DNA of 64,000 nt from Natronolimnohabitans sp. A-GB9. Lineage in GTDB: Archaea; Halobacteriota; Halobacteria; Halobacteriales; Natrialbaceae. Numbering within the stretch: the first letter of the stretch is position 1; the number at the start of each line of letters is the position of its first letter. A program made the position numbers and the translations under genes. Below, piece after piece: positions 39,143 through 48,341 of the stretch. Location: assembly GCF_030848565.1 (NCBI RefSeq), contig NZ_JAVDDV010000013.1, positions 16,805-80,804 of the forward strand, in the 5' to 3' direction. Under the pieces are notes generated by a model that worked only from the letters and a program-made list of their open reading frames with translations, ran no database searches and had not been told where the DNA came from.

Positions 39143-41872
39143 ATGAGCGTAGACAACCGCGACACTGACACACTCTCGGACGAGGAACAGGACGAGATCT
39201 TACAGGAGGTCGAGCGAAGCCGGAGCCACCGTGGCGCGATCGCCGCGCTCGTCGCGTTGATCGCGATCACGTTCTCGGCGTTCCAGTTGTGGATCGCCGC
39301 CCGCAGCTACACCTTCGCCGTGACGCTCCCGATGCTCGGCGAACTCGATCTCGGCTCGCTCCAGCAACTCCAGGTCAACACGATCCACGTCACGTTCGCG
39401 CTGGTCCTTGCGTTTCTGCTGTTCCCCGCGAGCCGGGGCGACGGGTTCGTCGCCAGGCGGCTCGGAGCGATCGAGCCCGCGGTCCGCGAGCGGTTCGGCC
39501 CCGATAGCGGTCTGACTCGGCTCGTCGAACGAGTCGGCGACGGCGTCCGCTGGGCGGCGATCGATCCCGACCTGCGTCGCGTGACGCCACTCGACGTCGT
39601 GTTGATCGTCCTCTCGCTGCTTCCCGCCTACTATACGCTGACCGAGTACAGCGAGGTCCAGCAGATGTCGCTGTTTGGCATTCAGGGCGTCCGTCCGATC
39701 CACGAGGTCTACCCGGTCCTCGAGCCGATCGTCATGGCCATCGCAGCCGTCGGGATCCCGATCGACGACGTCTCCTACGGCTTCCTGCTTGGCATCCTCG
39801 GCATCCTGCTGGTGCTCGAGGCGACCCGACGGACGCTCGGTCTGTTGCTCATGTCTCTGGTGTCGCTGTTTATCGCCTACGCGCGCTGGGGATATCTGGT
39901 TCCCAGTGACTCCGCGATCGGCGCCCTCTCGATTCCAGCCGAAAGCTGGGGGAACATCGTCTACAACCTCTGGTATATCACCGAAGCCGGGATCATGAGC
40001 ACGCCCGTCACTGTCAGCGTTCGCTTTATTTTCATCTTCATCCTCTTCGGGGCGTTCCTCGAGATGAGCGGCGCCGGCAAGTGGTTCATCGACCTGGCCT
40101 ACTCGCTGACCGGCACGAAACGCGGCGGTCCGGCCAAAGCGGGCGTCGCCTCGAGTGGCTTTATGGGGATGCTCAGCGGCTCGTCGATCGCCAACACGGT
40201 GACGACGGGCGCGTTCACCATCCCGCTGATGAAGCGGGCGGGCTACTCCCCCGAGTTCTCCGGCGCCGTCGAGTCGTCGTCCTCGTCGGGCGGACAGATG
40301 CTCCCACCGGTGATGGGCGCTGCCGCGTTCCTCATCGTCGAGTTTACCGGGACGGCGTACGCGGACGTCATCATCGCCGCCACGCTGCCTGCACTCGCGT
40401 TCTTCTTCGGAATGTGGGTGATGGTCCACTTCGAGGCGGTTCGCGGCGGTATCGGCGGGCTTCCGCGATCCCAGCTTCCGGATCCGATCGCCGCGCTTCG
40501 ATCCGGCTGGTTCTACCTGCTCCCGATCGGTCTGTTGCTGTACTTCCTCGTGATCGCCCGGTTCTCGATCAACCGCGCCGGCTGGTACACGATCGTCGCC
40601 ATGATCGCCTTGCTGGCCGTCGTCGCCGCCTACAACGAACGCACGCGCGTGCCGCTGCTCGGTACGATCGGCGTGCTGTATCTCGCCCAGGCGACGTCCT
40701 ACGCAGTCACCGGCGGGGGCGTCCTCGAGGCGCTTCAGGCGGCTGCGGGTGCCGGCACTGCCGCCGAAGCCTACTCGATCACCGGCGCGGCGACCGCGGC
40801 GGTCTCGGACCTCGGTGCGATCGCGATCCTCGTCAGTCTCGCGTTCCTGCTCACACAGCCACGTGGCGACGCGCCACTGCTCGACTTCGACGACGACGTC
40901 GACGAGGCCGCCACCCGGACCGCAACGGCGATCGGCCGTCCCGGACTGGCCTCGAGTCGCGCGTATCAGTACGCGGCGTTCGTCGGGAAGTCGATGGACT
41001 CCGGTGCGCGGACCGCGACGACCGTCGTCGTCGCCGTCGCCGCCGCCGGCGTCGTCCCCGGTGTCATCAGCGTCTCCGGGCTCGGTCCGAACCTCGCGGC
41101 GCTCATCGATGCCGTCAGTGGTGGGTCGACGCTCCTCTTGCTCGTCTTGACCGGCTTCGCCTCGATCATCTTCGGGATGGGGATGCCGACGACGGCGATG
41201 TACATCATCCTGGTCGCGATGCTCCAGACGCCGATCGAGGGTGCCGGGATCGCGATCCTCGCCGGTCACCTCTTTATCCTCTACTTCGGCCTGATGGCGG
41301 ACGTCACGCCGCCGGTCGCCGTCGCCGCCTTCGCCGGAGCCGGCGTCGCGAAGGCCGACGAACTCAAGACCGCGACGATCGCGTTCTTGCTCTCGCTGAA
41401 CAAGATCCTGGTCCCGTTCGCGTTCGTCTTCTCGCCAGGTATCCTCATGATGCGAGACGGGCCCGAGGGATGGAGCGTCATCGGCTGGGAGTCCGTCACC
41501 GATCTCGGCTTCTTCGTCCCGGACGTCCTGATTCCCGTCGCCGGGATGTTCCTCGGCGTCTACGCGCTGGGCGTGACGATCATCGGCTACCAGTACTCGG
41601 AAGTGTTCCCCACCGAACGGGCGCTGTACTCCGTCGCCTCGGTCCTGCTGATGGTGCCGGAGATTCCCCTGCTGATCGCCGAGGGGGCGGCGACCGCTGC
41701 CGGCCTCGATACGACGCTGACGACGTTTGCGATCACCGTCTCGCTGCGTGCGATCGGTCTGGTGATGCTCGTCGGACTCTCCTACTACAACCGCTCGCGG
41801 GCCAACAAGGGCGGTGAAAGCGACGAGCAAGGCGAACCTGCCGTGAGCACCCCGACGCCGAGCGAGGCCTGA
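39143..41872 (+). CDS. TRAP transporter fused permease (DctQM, 4TM/12TM)
   Basis: A 909-residue integral membrane protein with about 18-20 hydrophobic helices. The small DctQ-like part (~25-220) is fused to the large DctM-like part. LSGSSIANTVTTGAFTIPLMKRAGY (split around residues 345-370) and SGGQMLPPVMGAAAFLI are DctM signatures, and GMGMPTTAMYIILVAM with PPVAVAAFAGAG repeats them. It uses the Na+ gradient with the TAXI protein. The C-terminus is a short acidic tail. Confidence 0.95.
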   Translation: MSVDNRDTDTLSDEEQDEILQEVERSRSHRGAIAALVALIAITFSAFQLWIAARSYTFAVTLPMLGELDLGSLQQLQVNTIHVTFALVLAFLLFPASRGDGFVARRLGAIEPAVRERFGPDSGLTRLVERVGDGVRWAAIDPDLRRVTPLDVVLIVLSLLPAYYTLTEYSEVQQMSLFGIQGVRPIHEVYPVLEPIVMAIAAVGIPIDDVSYGFLLGILGILLVLEATRRTLGLLLMSLVSLFIAYARWGYLVPSDSAIGALSIPAESWGNIVYNLWYITEAGIMSTPVTVSVRFIFIFILFGAFLEMSGAGKWFIDLAYSLTGTKRGGPAKAGVASSGFMGMLSGSSIANTVTTGAFTIPLMKRAGYSPEFSGAVESSSSSGGQMLPPVMGAAAFLIVEFTGTAYADVIIAATLPALAFFFGMWVMVHFEAVRGGIGGLPRSQLPDPIAALRSGWFYLLPIGLLLYFLVIARFSINRAGWYTIVAMIALLAVVAAYNERTRVPLLGTIGVLYLAQATSYAVTGGGVLEALQAAAGAGTAAEAYSITGAATAAVSDLGAIAILVSLAFLLTQPRGDAPLLDFDDDVDEAATRTATAIGRPGLASSRAYQYAAFVGKSMDSGARTATTVVVAVAAAGVVPGVISVSGLGPNLAALIDAVSGGSTLLLLVLTGFASIIFGMGMPTTAMYIILVAMLQTPIEGAGIAILAGHLFILYFGLMADVTPPVAVAAFAGAGVAKADELKTATIAFLLSLNKILVPFAFVFSPGILMMRDGPEGWSVIGWESVTDLGFFVPDVLIPVAGMFLGVYALGVTIIGYQYSEVFPTERALYSVASVLLMVPEIPLLIAEGAATAAGLDTTLTTFAITVSLRAIGLVMLVGLSYYNRSRANKGGESDEQGEPAVSTPTPSEA

Positions 41873-41953
41873 GACGGACTGCCGTACCGATTTCCCGCTT
41901 CGACGAGACGGACACTCGTTAGAATTTTGTCGGTTGCGAATCTTCTCCCGGTC

Positions 41954-42811
41954 GTGTCAACACGAACTCCGGTCGATCCGGCGTCACTCGACGGCGGCGA
42001 CGCCGCCCCCTCCGATCGTGTCTTCCAGCTCGCCGTCGCCGTTTACGGCGGCGTGCTCCTGGCCGGCACCGCCGCGACGATTGCCGCCCTAATCGACGAC
42101 TGGCCGGTCGGCCTCGTGGAGACGTACACAGGTGGGTTCCTCGCCGGGTTCGTCGGTGGCGCTGTGATTTCACAGGTCGATCCGCTCCTCCCCGTCCGCC
42201 TCGGTCGGACGCTCGTCCGACGACTCGCACTCGTCCTCCCGTCGGTCGTCTTCGTCGGTCTCTGGCTCGTCCCCCTCGAGTCACCCGCTGGGCGCGTCGC
42301 GCTACTGTCTGCAGTGCTCGTCGTCGCGACGGGTCACGTCCTCTCGCAACTGGCCGGGAACCGCTACGTCGACGCGGTCACGCCCGGCGATCCCGATGAG
42401 ACGTGGCGATGGGAGCCGTCCGGCTCCGTTGCCCTCGATCTGTTCCTCGCCGGAATGTGGGTGTTGCTCGCCCTTGCCAACGCCGTCACTGGAACCTGGC
42501 TCGAGGCGCTGTTCTGGCTGGTGATCGGTAGCGGCTGGGTCGCGAGCTGTCTCGCCGAAGGCCGCTGGCCGTTTGGCCCCGGACGCGATCGCTGTGAACT
42601 CCAGTGTTACGAGTCGGGACTCGTCAAACGACAGCCCTACACGAAGACGTTCGTCCCGTGGGCCGACGTCGATCACGTCCGTCTTCGCGGGGACGAACTC
42701 GTCCTCGACCGCGGGCTGGGCGACGTTCGCTTCGAGCGTGACGAACTCGAGGATCCCGAGGCCGTCCTCGAGGCGGTCGACGAGCGGGTGCTGGCGATCG
42801 GTGGCCGGTAG
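41954..42811 (+). CDS. Hypothetical membrane protein with C-terminal PH-like region
   Basis: A 285-residue protein. I choose the GTG at 41954 (VSTRTPVDPASLDGG) over a TTG nine codons upstream. About five hydrophobic helices (~32-55, 58-80, 95-110, 115-132, 165-195 range) are followed by a soluble ~85-residue C-terminus with WADVDHVRLRGDELVLDRG, like a PH/YcxB domain. No enzyme motif. It may or may not belong to the TRAP operon (81-bp gap). Unknown function. Confidence 0.65.
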   Translation: MSTRTPVDPASLDGGDAAPSDRVFQLAVAVYGGVLLAGTAATIAALIDDWPVGLVETYTGGFLAGFVGGAVISQVDPLLPVRLGRTLVRRLALVLPSVVFVGLWLVPLESPAGRVALLSAVLVVATGHVLSQLAGNRYVDAVTPGDPDETWRWEPSGSVALDLFLAGMWVLLALANAVTGTWLEALFWLVIGSGWVASCLAEGRWPFGPGRDRCELQCYESGLVKRQPYTKTFVPWADVDHVRLRGDELVLDRGLGDVRFERDELEDPEAVLEAVDERVLAIGGR

Positions 42812-42862
42812 TCGACGAGCCCTGCGTATCGGTCGTCGGCGACCTCACAGAAGCGGTCCGTC

Positions 42863-43492
42863 TCACTCCAGTTCGGCCCGGCCGCTGGTCGCGCTTCGCA
42901 GTCGGTCGCGCAACGACTCGGCCTCCGCCAGCGGGACTCGCACCTCGAAAGAGACGTCGGCCTGATAGTCGGCCTCGAACTCGTAGCCTTCGCTCTCGAG
43001 GATCCCCCGAACGGTGCCGGAGTCGTCGTAGTCGACGGTGACCGAGACGCGTTCGTGGGGTCGTTCCTCGACGACGCCAGCTGCCGCGACGGCCTCTTTG
43101 ACCGCACGCGAGTAGGCCCGGACCAGACCGCCGACGCCGAGGTTCGTCCCGCCGTAGTAGCGCGTGACGACGACCGCACAGTTCTCGATCTCCTGCTGGG
43201 TGAGGACGTTCAACGCCGGCTTTCCTGCCGAGCCGGACGGCTCGCCGTCGTCGCTCGAGTACTCCCGGAGGAACTGACCGCTGTCGGGGCCACCGGTCCG
43301 TACGCGATAGGCGGGGACGTTGTGGGTGGCGTCGTCGTACTCCTCGCTGACGGTCGCGACGAACGATTCGGCAGCGTCGACCGATTCGACCGGCCGGACG
43401 TGGCCGATAAACTCCGAGCCCTGGACGACGAACTCGGCGGTCGCCGGCTCCGCGACGGTTCGATACGTTTCGCTTACGGCGTCCTCGCTCAC
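42863..43492 (-). CDS. IMPACT/YigZ-family protein
   Basis: A 209-residue protein. The family signature region is present as YSSDDGEPSGSAGKPAL and VVVTRYYGGTNLGVGGLV, with AYSRAVKEAV. The C-terminal half has the second ferredoxin-like fold. IMPACT/YigZ proteins have been linked to translation regulation; the archaeal role is unclear. Full length for the group. Confidence 0.9.
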   Translation of the reverse strand: MSEDAVSETYRTVAEPATAEFVVQGSEFIGHVRPVESVDAAESFVATVSEEYDDATHNVPAYRVRTGGPDSGQFLREYSSDDGEPSGSAGKPALNVLTQQEIENCAVVVTRYYGGTNLGVGGLVRAYSRAVKEAVAAAGVVEERPHERVSVTVDYDDSGTVRGILESEGYEFEADYQADVSFEVRVPLAEAESLRDRLRSATSGRAELE

Positions 43493-43597
43493 TGTCTTCG
43501 GTACGCTCGCCGGCGAAAAGAGCGCGTCGGTCCTCCGATCGACGTCCCATTTGTCTCATCCCATACGCTCTTGAATGATGGTGTGGTGGCTGGGAAC

Positions 43598-44029
43598 ATG
43601 GGCGACGAGACCGACATCGAAACCGACGCCATCGATCCGACGTTCGCCGAGGAACTGCTCAGCGTCTGCCGAACGACGGTCGGCGACGAACTCCGGAGCA
43701 TCACGTACTTCGACGACGAAGTCGTCGACCAGGTGTATCTCCGTTCGGATCTCGATCGAACGGCCGACCTCGTCGGGTTCGCCGAACACGAACGACGCGG
43801 CTTTCACTCCCAGTCGGCCTACCGGAACACCCAACTCGGCGAGTATCAGGCGACCATTCGGATGTTCGAAAACGGGTATCTTACTCGCATCATTCGCGGG
43901 CCACACGGCGTCTGGGTGACGACCGACGACATGTCGATCGACCGATTCAAAGAGCTGACGACTGCCCTCGAGTCCGTCCTCGACAGGTACGCCGACGAGG
44001 CGGCGGGTAGCGGGGACGGCCCGGATTGA
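43598..44029 (+). CDS. Small acidic haloarchaeal protein of unknown function
   Basis: A 143-residue soluble protein starting MGDETDIETDAIDP, 543 bp inside a longer frame whose upstream part has no coding character. It has a compact alpha/beta look: LLSVCRTTVGDELRSI, TYFDDEVVDQVYLRSDL, then the GPHGVWVTTDDMS strand. This resembles a conserved haloarchaeal family (DUF7522-like), which I cannot confirm. Its TGA overlaps the first base of a palindromic element. Confidence 0.7.
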   Translation: MGDETDIETDAIDPTFAEELLSVCRTTVGDELRSITYFDDEVVDQVYLRSDLDRTADLVGFAEHERRGFHSQSAYRNTQLGEYQATIRMFENGYLTRIIRGPHGVWVTTDDMSIDRFKELTTALESVLDRYADEAAGSGDGPD

Positions 44030-44102
44030 TACGAACTGCTGTCGTCACTGCACGCCGATCGCCGACCCCGCACGACGGTGTGAGATCGGTACAGCAGTTC
44101 GT
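44029..44102. repeat. Palindromic element with perfect 12-bp arms
   Basis: Arms ACGAACTGCTGT / ACAGCAGTTCGT are perfect. The core GCCGATCGCCGACCCCG matches that of 59.9 kb. It lies between convergent genes and may act as a terminator for both. Confidence 0.85.
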
Positions 44103-44111
44103 CTGATGGCG

Positions 44112-44615
44112 CTACTGGAGTTCGATCTTCCTGACGAACTCGAGATCACGAATCTCGGTGATCACTTCGCCGGGGAGGTGTTGGTCGGTGATCAGGTAGA
44201 GTTTCGGCTCGTCGGTGAACTCCGGATCCTCGCTGATCGTCTGGCGGATCGAGATGTCGTGGTCGGCTAACGTCCCGGTAATCTCCGCGACGATCCCCTT
44301 CTGGTCGGCGTCGTCGGGCGTGACCGTAAGCACCGTCAGATCTAACACCGGCGCCAGATCCATCAGGCTCGGAACCTGTGAGATGTTCTGGAAGATCTGC
44401 CGCAGCTCGGGGTCGTCGAGGATGACGTCGGTCGTCGAGTCGACGACGCGCCGGTCGACGCCGATCTCGCGGGCGATCCCCGTGTTCGGGATCTCGATAC
44501 CGCCGGAGACGACCCGGCCGTCGTCGTTGACGGAGAACCCGCGTTCCAACAGCAGCCGGATGACCGCCTGCTGGCTCGGTGAGCCCTCGAACTTCTCCAT
44601 TATTTCGTCGAACAT
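44112..44615 (-). CDS. HTH-ACT regulator of amino acid metabolism
   Basis: A 167-residue protein beginning MFDEIMEKFEGSPSQQAV. An N-terminal helix-turn-helix region (~15-70, GIAREIGVDRRVVDSTTD) is followed by an ACT domain (~95-165, VLTVTPDDADQKGIVAEI). ACT domains bind amino acids; such archaeal proteins are predicted regulators. The longer frame upstream is Arg/Ser-rich and not used. The 3' end lies 9 bp from the 44029 palindrome, the 5' end faces the 44693 palindrome. Confidence 0.83.
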   Translation of the reverse strand: MFDEIMEKFEGSPSQQAVIRLLLERGFSVNDDGRVVSGGIEIPNTGIAREIGVDRRVVDSTTDVILDDPELRQIFQNISQVPSLMDLAPVLDLTVLTVTPDDADQKGIVAEITGTLADHDISIRQTISEDPEFTDEPKLYLITDQHLPGEVITEIRDLEFVRKIELQ

Positions 44616-44692
44616 TCGGTGGCGGATGTACGCGGGCCCGCGTATAATTTCCGGTGATCGGGCCGCTTCGGCGACGCTACTGCCCATGTCAG

Positions 44693-44773
44693 ATACGGAC
44701 TGCTGTACCGAATGCCCGCCGATCGCCAGGGCGGGGTCGGCGATCGGCGGGCAGTGACGACAGCAGACCGTAT
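44693..44773. repeat. Palindromic element between divergent genes
   Basis: Ends ATACGGACTGCTGT / ACAGCAGACCGTAT differ at one base. The inner perfect arms GCCCGCCGATCGCC / GGCGATCGGCGGGC make an 81-bp double hairpin. It lies in a divergent promoter space, so it is not simply a terminator. Confidence 0.85.
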
Positions 44774-44812
44774 GACGGACGATTTTTGACGATCCGTTTG
44801 GAACGATGACCT

Positions 44813-45514
44813 ATGCGCGAACTGCGACGTTGTGACTTCTGTGGCGACGACGCCGTCGGCACGTTCGCTGTTCTCCCGGCGACACTCGAGCCGACCGAGG
44901 CCGAACAGCGACGCGTCGTCCTCTGTTCCGACTGCAAGGAGCGACTCGGAACGCTTCTCGAGCCGTTGCTCGAACGCGTCGGCGCCGATAACGAAAGCGA
45001 GACGGAGTCGGCCGACGACGGGGCCGAGAGTTACACCGACGGGACGACGACCGGCGACTCCGGGAGCGGAACCGTCGTCGCCTCGACGGACGACGCGACC
45101 CGAAACCGGTCACAGGACGCGACGACCGACGCGGGACTCGAGGGAGGGATCACGTTCGACCGTTCCGAACCGACAGCAGACGGCGACGAGTCGGAGACGG
45201 ACGGGTCCGACGCCGACGCTGACGTCACGGACGACCGAGCGACGAACACCGACGCTCCCGACTCGAGCGGCGAGTCGACCGACGAGTCGACCGACGAGTC
45301 GACCGCTGCAAACACCGGAACACCGCCGTCGAACGCGTACGGGAAGGTCGTCCGCCTGCTTCGCAACCGGGAGTTCCCGATGGAGCGCGGTGCCGTCGAG
45401 AGCCTGGCTGCCGGCGCCTACGACCTCGAGGCCGACGAGGTCGACGCGATCATCGAGCACGCGATCGAACAGGGCGAGTTCGTCGAGAAAAGAGGACAGT
45501 TGCGACGGCCCTGA
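44813..45514 (+). CDS. Zinc-ribbon protein with acidic linker
   Basis: A 233-residue protein. The N-terminal ~50 residues carry CDFCGD ... LCSDCKERLG, a two-Cys-pair zinc ribbon. A long Asp/Glu/Ser/Thr linker (~60-170) includes short STDE repeats and is probably disordered. The C-terminal ~65 residues (YGKVVRLLRNREFPMERGAV ...) form a helical domain with IIEHAIEQGEFVEKRGQL. The two-part shape suggests a nucleic-acid or protein-contact role; none is established. It is the downstream partner of the 44693 palindrome. Confidence 0.75.
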   Translation: MRELRRCDFCGDDAVGTFAVLPATLEPTEAEQRRVVLCSDCKERLGTLLEPLLERVGADNESETESADDGAESYTDGTTTGDSGSGTVVASTDDATRNRSQDATTDAGLEGGITFDRSEPTADGDESETDGSDADADVTDDRATNTDAPDSSGESTDESTDESTAANTGTPPSNAYGKVVRLLRNREFPMERGAVESLAAGAYDLEADEVDAIIEHAIEQGEFVEKRGQLRRP

Positions 45515-45553
45515 TACGGACAGGGAAAGCGGCAGTTCGCAGCGTCGACCCGA

Positions 45554-46141
45554 TTACAACGTCCCTTTCGTACTCGGCGTTCCCTCACGACGCTCGTCGA
45601 TTCGGGTCGCGTCGTCGAGCGTCCGCGCGAGCGTCTTGAACAGCGCCTCGACCTCGTGGTGGGCGTTCTCGCCCTCGACCTCGAGGTGGACGGTCAGGCC
45701 GGCGTTCATCGCCAGCGACTCGCCGAAGTGGCGGGCCATGTCGCTCGTAAAGTCGCCGATCTGGGCCTGTGAGAACTCGCCGTCGAAGTAAAACCGGGGC
45801 CGGCCGCTGACGTCGACGACGGCGCCGGCGACGGCCTCGTCGAGTGGGACCTTCCGATCGGCATACCGGACGATTCCCGACCGATCACCAAGGGCCTCGT
45901 CGAACGCCTCGCCGAGGACGATCGCGACGTCCTCGACCGTATGGTGGTCGTCGATCTCCAGGTCGCCGTCGCAGTCGACCTCGAGGTCGAACAGCCCGTG
46001 TTTGGCGAACGACGTCAGCATGTGGTCGAAAAAGCCGATTCCGGTGTCGACGTCGGCCGTTCCAGTTCCGTCGACCGACAGCGTACACTCGATCGACGTC
46101 TCGCCCGTCTCACGCGTCAGCGTCGCCGTTCGCTCGCTCAT
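45554..46141 (-). CDS. hisB: Imidazoleglycerol-phosphate dehydratase
   Basis: A 195-residue HisB, sixth step of histidine synthesis. Metal-site motifs are [14 protein letters not shown] (~36-49), [16 protein letters not shown] (~64-79) and [13 protein letters not shown] (~160-172). Start [14 protein letters not shown]; the upstream extension is non-coding. It is single-domain, as in archaea. Confidence 0.95.
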   Translation of the reverse strand: MSERTATLTRETGETSIECTLSVDGTGTADVDTGIGFFDHMLTSFAKHGLFDLEVDCDGDLEIDDHHTVEDVAIVLGEAFDEALGDRSGIVRYADRKVPLDEAVAGAVVDVSGRPRFYFDGEFSQAQIGDFTSDMARHFGESLAMNAGLTVHLEVEGENAHHEVEALFKTLARTLDDATRIDERREGTPSTKGTL

Positions 46142-46442
46142 GTCACGTCGATGGGACCGCCAGTACAAGGCGGTTGCGCTCGCCAGCGACGGTGCGATCG
46201 ACGCGATTCTGTGGCCGCCGTTCCCCTCGACCGTGGCTCTTGGGTGCGTCGCGGCCAGACGGTGGAAGAGACCGAACGATCGCCTCATATGCCTTGATAA
46301 AATTTTTCCGGCCATCTAAGGACGTTTCGAAACACGGTATCGGTCCGATTGTACGAGTGAAATGAGCCGAAAACGGGCCAATATTCGGGGTATTATATAT
46401 CGTCTCGAGCGAATGTCTCTTTCAAGACGAGGTAACGAGTCG
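46142..46442. other. Intergenic region, 301 bp
   Basis: The divergent upstream space of hisB and the small membrane gene. AT-rich boxes occur at AAAATTTTTCC (46298-46308) and TATTATATATCG (46391-46402); these are the likely promoters. I see no gene. Confidence 0.6.
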
Positions 46443-46727
46443 ATGTCCAATCCCTCCCCACTCTCGAACGAATCGGTCGGTCCGTCGAGATCCGACGCGG
46501 ATCGACGATCGAGCCGATTCGTTTCCGCCCTCCGCCGTTCACTTAAGGGTCCCCTGCAGTTCGTCTCGTTTTGGAGTGCCATCGCGCTGCCGTTCGTTCA
46601 TCTCCCGCTTTTGGCACAGGGACTCGGGGATCCACAGACCACCCTCGCGTTTCTGGTCTTGCTCGTCGTCAACGCCTGTGCACTCTACGTCGGGCACGGC
46701 TACAAGCGGGACGTCGGTCACGGCTGA
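46443..46727 (+). CDS. Small two-helix membrane protein
   Basis: A 94-residue protein starting MSNPSPLSNESVGPSR. A polar Ser/Arg-rich N-terminus (~1-40) leads to two hydrophobic helices (~40-60 and ~66-84) ending GHGYKRDVGHG. It lies 77 bp upstream of trkH on the same strand, so it may be co-transcribed. Function unknown. TATTATATAT at 46391 is the probable TATA box. Confidence 0.65.
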   Translation: MSNPSPLSNESVGPSRSDADRRSSRFVSALRRSLKGPLQFVSFWSAIALPFVHLPLLAQGLGDPQTTLAFLVLLVVNACALYVGHGYKRDVGHG

Positions 46728-46804
46728 CGGTCTCGAGCGAAACGCCGGTCACGTGTCGGTTCCGAACCGATTAATGCGTCCCCTCTCGCAGGGACGGATA
46801 ACAG

Positions 46805-48334
46805 ATGCAGATACGCGTCGACTGGCGCTCGAGTTGTAGCCTGACCGGGACGGTCCTGAAGTGGCTCGCCGTGCCACTTGCCGTGCCGTTCGTGCTGGCG
46901 ATCGTCGACGGTGACGATCCGCTGCCGTTTCTGGCCGCGATCGTCGTTACGGCCGTCGTCGGCGTCGCCCTCGAGCGACTGACCGACGACCGGGAGCTGG
47001 GACAGCGCGAGGCGTTTCTGATGGTCGCGCTGACCTGGCTCGGCGTCGGCGTCATCGGCGGGATTCCGTTCTACATCGTCGGGTTCGGTGCCCCGGCGGC
47101 GTCTGCGTTCTCCGGGCCCATCGGCGGCCTCGTCAACGCACAGTTCGAGAGCATGAGCGGACTGACGACGACAGGAGCGACGGTGATGAGCGGCTGGGAC
47201 TTCGAGAATCAGTCCCGCGCGATCCTGCTTTGGCGCCAGTTGATCCAGTGGCTCGGCGGGCTGGGAATCCTGATCGTCGCGATCGGCTTGCTCTCGAATC
47301 TGATGGTCGGTGGCGCACAGCTGATGGAGACCGAGAGCCAGTCGCGAAACGTCCGCAAACTCCGGCCCCACATCGACGAGACCGCACGGCTCATCTGGGG
47401 GCTGTACGTCGGCGTCACGGTACTCGCTGCAGTGACGTTCTACGCGTTGTACTTGCTCGGAGTTGCGCCCAATATGGACCTATTCAACGCCGTCTCCCAT
47501 GCGCTGACAAGCGTCGCCACCGCGGGATTCTCACCGGAGGGCGAGAGCATCGGCGCGTTCGAACCGATCGTCCAGTGGGCCGTGATGCCGTTTATGATCC
47601 TCGGGGCGACCAACTTCGTCCTGCTGTACTACGTGACTCAGGGAGAGACTCGCCAACTCCTCGAGTCCGAGGAGTTTCGCTTCTACATCGGCGTCATGGC
47701 TGCGATCGGCGCGATCGTCGCGACCATTCTGTGGATGGATCCGGCGATCGAGAAAAGCCTCGAGGAGACGCTCAGACACGGGCTGTTCAACGTGGTCTCG
47801 CTGGTGACGACGACGGGGTATGCCTCGACGGACTTCGCGCTCTGGTCGACTGGCGCGACCCACATGCTGTTTCTCTGTATGTTCCTCGGTGGGATGGCCG
47901 GATCGACGACCTGTTCGATCAAGTCCCTGCGCTGGCTGGTAGCGCTGAAAGCGTTTCGGCGCAGTCTCTTTACCTCGATCCACCCCGAGGCCGTCCGGCC
48001 GATTCGACTCGGCAACGACGTGGTCGACGAGGGGACGATCCGGGATATCTACGCCTACGTCCTGCTGGCGATCGTCATCTTCTTCCTGCTGACCGTCTTC
48101 GTCGTCGTCGACGCCGCCCGCGCCAGTACGGCCGTCACCGAATTCGAAGCGCTCGGTGCCTCCGCCTCGATCTTTCTCAACATCGGCCCTGCGTTCGGGA
48201 TGGCCGGCCCGATGGACAACTACGCCGGCTTCCCCATCACCACCCGCAGTGTCATGATCGCAATGATGTGGGTCGGCCGTATCGAGATCCTTCCCGTGCT
48301 CGTGCTCCTGACACCGGCGTTCTGGCGTTCGTAG
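46805..48334 (+). CDS. trkH: TrkH/KtrB-type potassium channel subunit
   Basis: A 509-residue potassium-uptake membrane protein. Four selectivity-loop glycines are visible: TTTGATVMSG, SVATAGFSP, TTTGYASTD and NIGPAFGMAG. These form the four-fold pore of Trk/Ktr. There is no trkA in the window; the SLC13 permease 0.9 kb away carries RCK_C domains, but is a different system. Potassium uptake is central to halophile salt-in adaptation. It is convergent with hisA 7 bp away. Confidence 0.93.
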   Translation: MQIRVDWRSSCSLTGTVLKWLAVPLAVPFVLAIVDGDDPLPFLAAIVVTAVVGVALERLTDDRELGQREAFLMVALTWLGVGVIGGIPFYIVGFGAPAASAFSGPIGGLVNAQFESMSGLTTTGATVMSGWDFENQSRAILLWRQLIQWLGGLGILIVAIGLLSNLMVGGAQLMETESQSRNVRKLRPHIDETARLIWGLYVGVTVLAAVTFYALYLLGVAPNMDLFNAVSHALTSVATAGFSPEGESIGAFEPIVQWAVMPFMILGATNFVLLYYVTQGETRQLLESEEFRFYIGVMAAIGAIVATILWMDPAIEKSLEETLRHGLFNVVSLVTTTGYASTDFALWSTGATHMLFLCMFLGGMAGSTTCSIKSLRWLVALKAFRRSLFTSIHPEAVRPIRLGNDVVDEGTIRDIYAYVLLAIVIFFLLTVFVVVDAARASTAVTEFEALGASASIFLNIGPAFGMAGPMDNYAGFPITTRSVMIAMMWVGRIEILPVLVLLTPAFWRS

Positions 48335-48341
48335 TGCGAGA

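Noticed and set aside
39200..41830. A long open frame (876 codons) antisense to the TRAP permease
   Set aside because: High-GC DNA keeps the opposite frame open; the translation is a His/Arg/Asp-rich mixture with no family match, while the plus-strand permease is unmistakable.
44813..45514. Short STDE repeats as a possible tandem-repeat system
   Set aside because: Only three short units within a long disordered acidic linker, which is common in halophile proteins.
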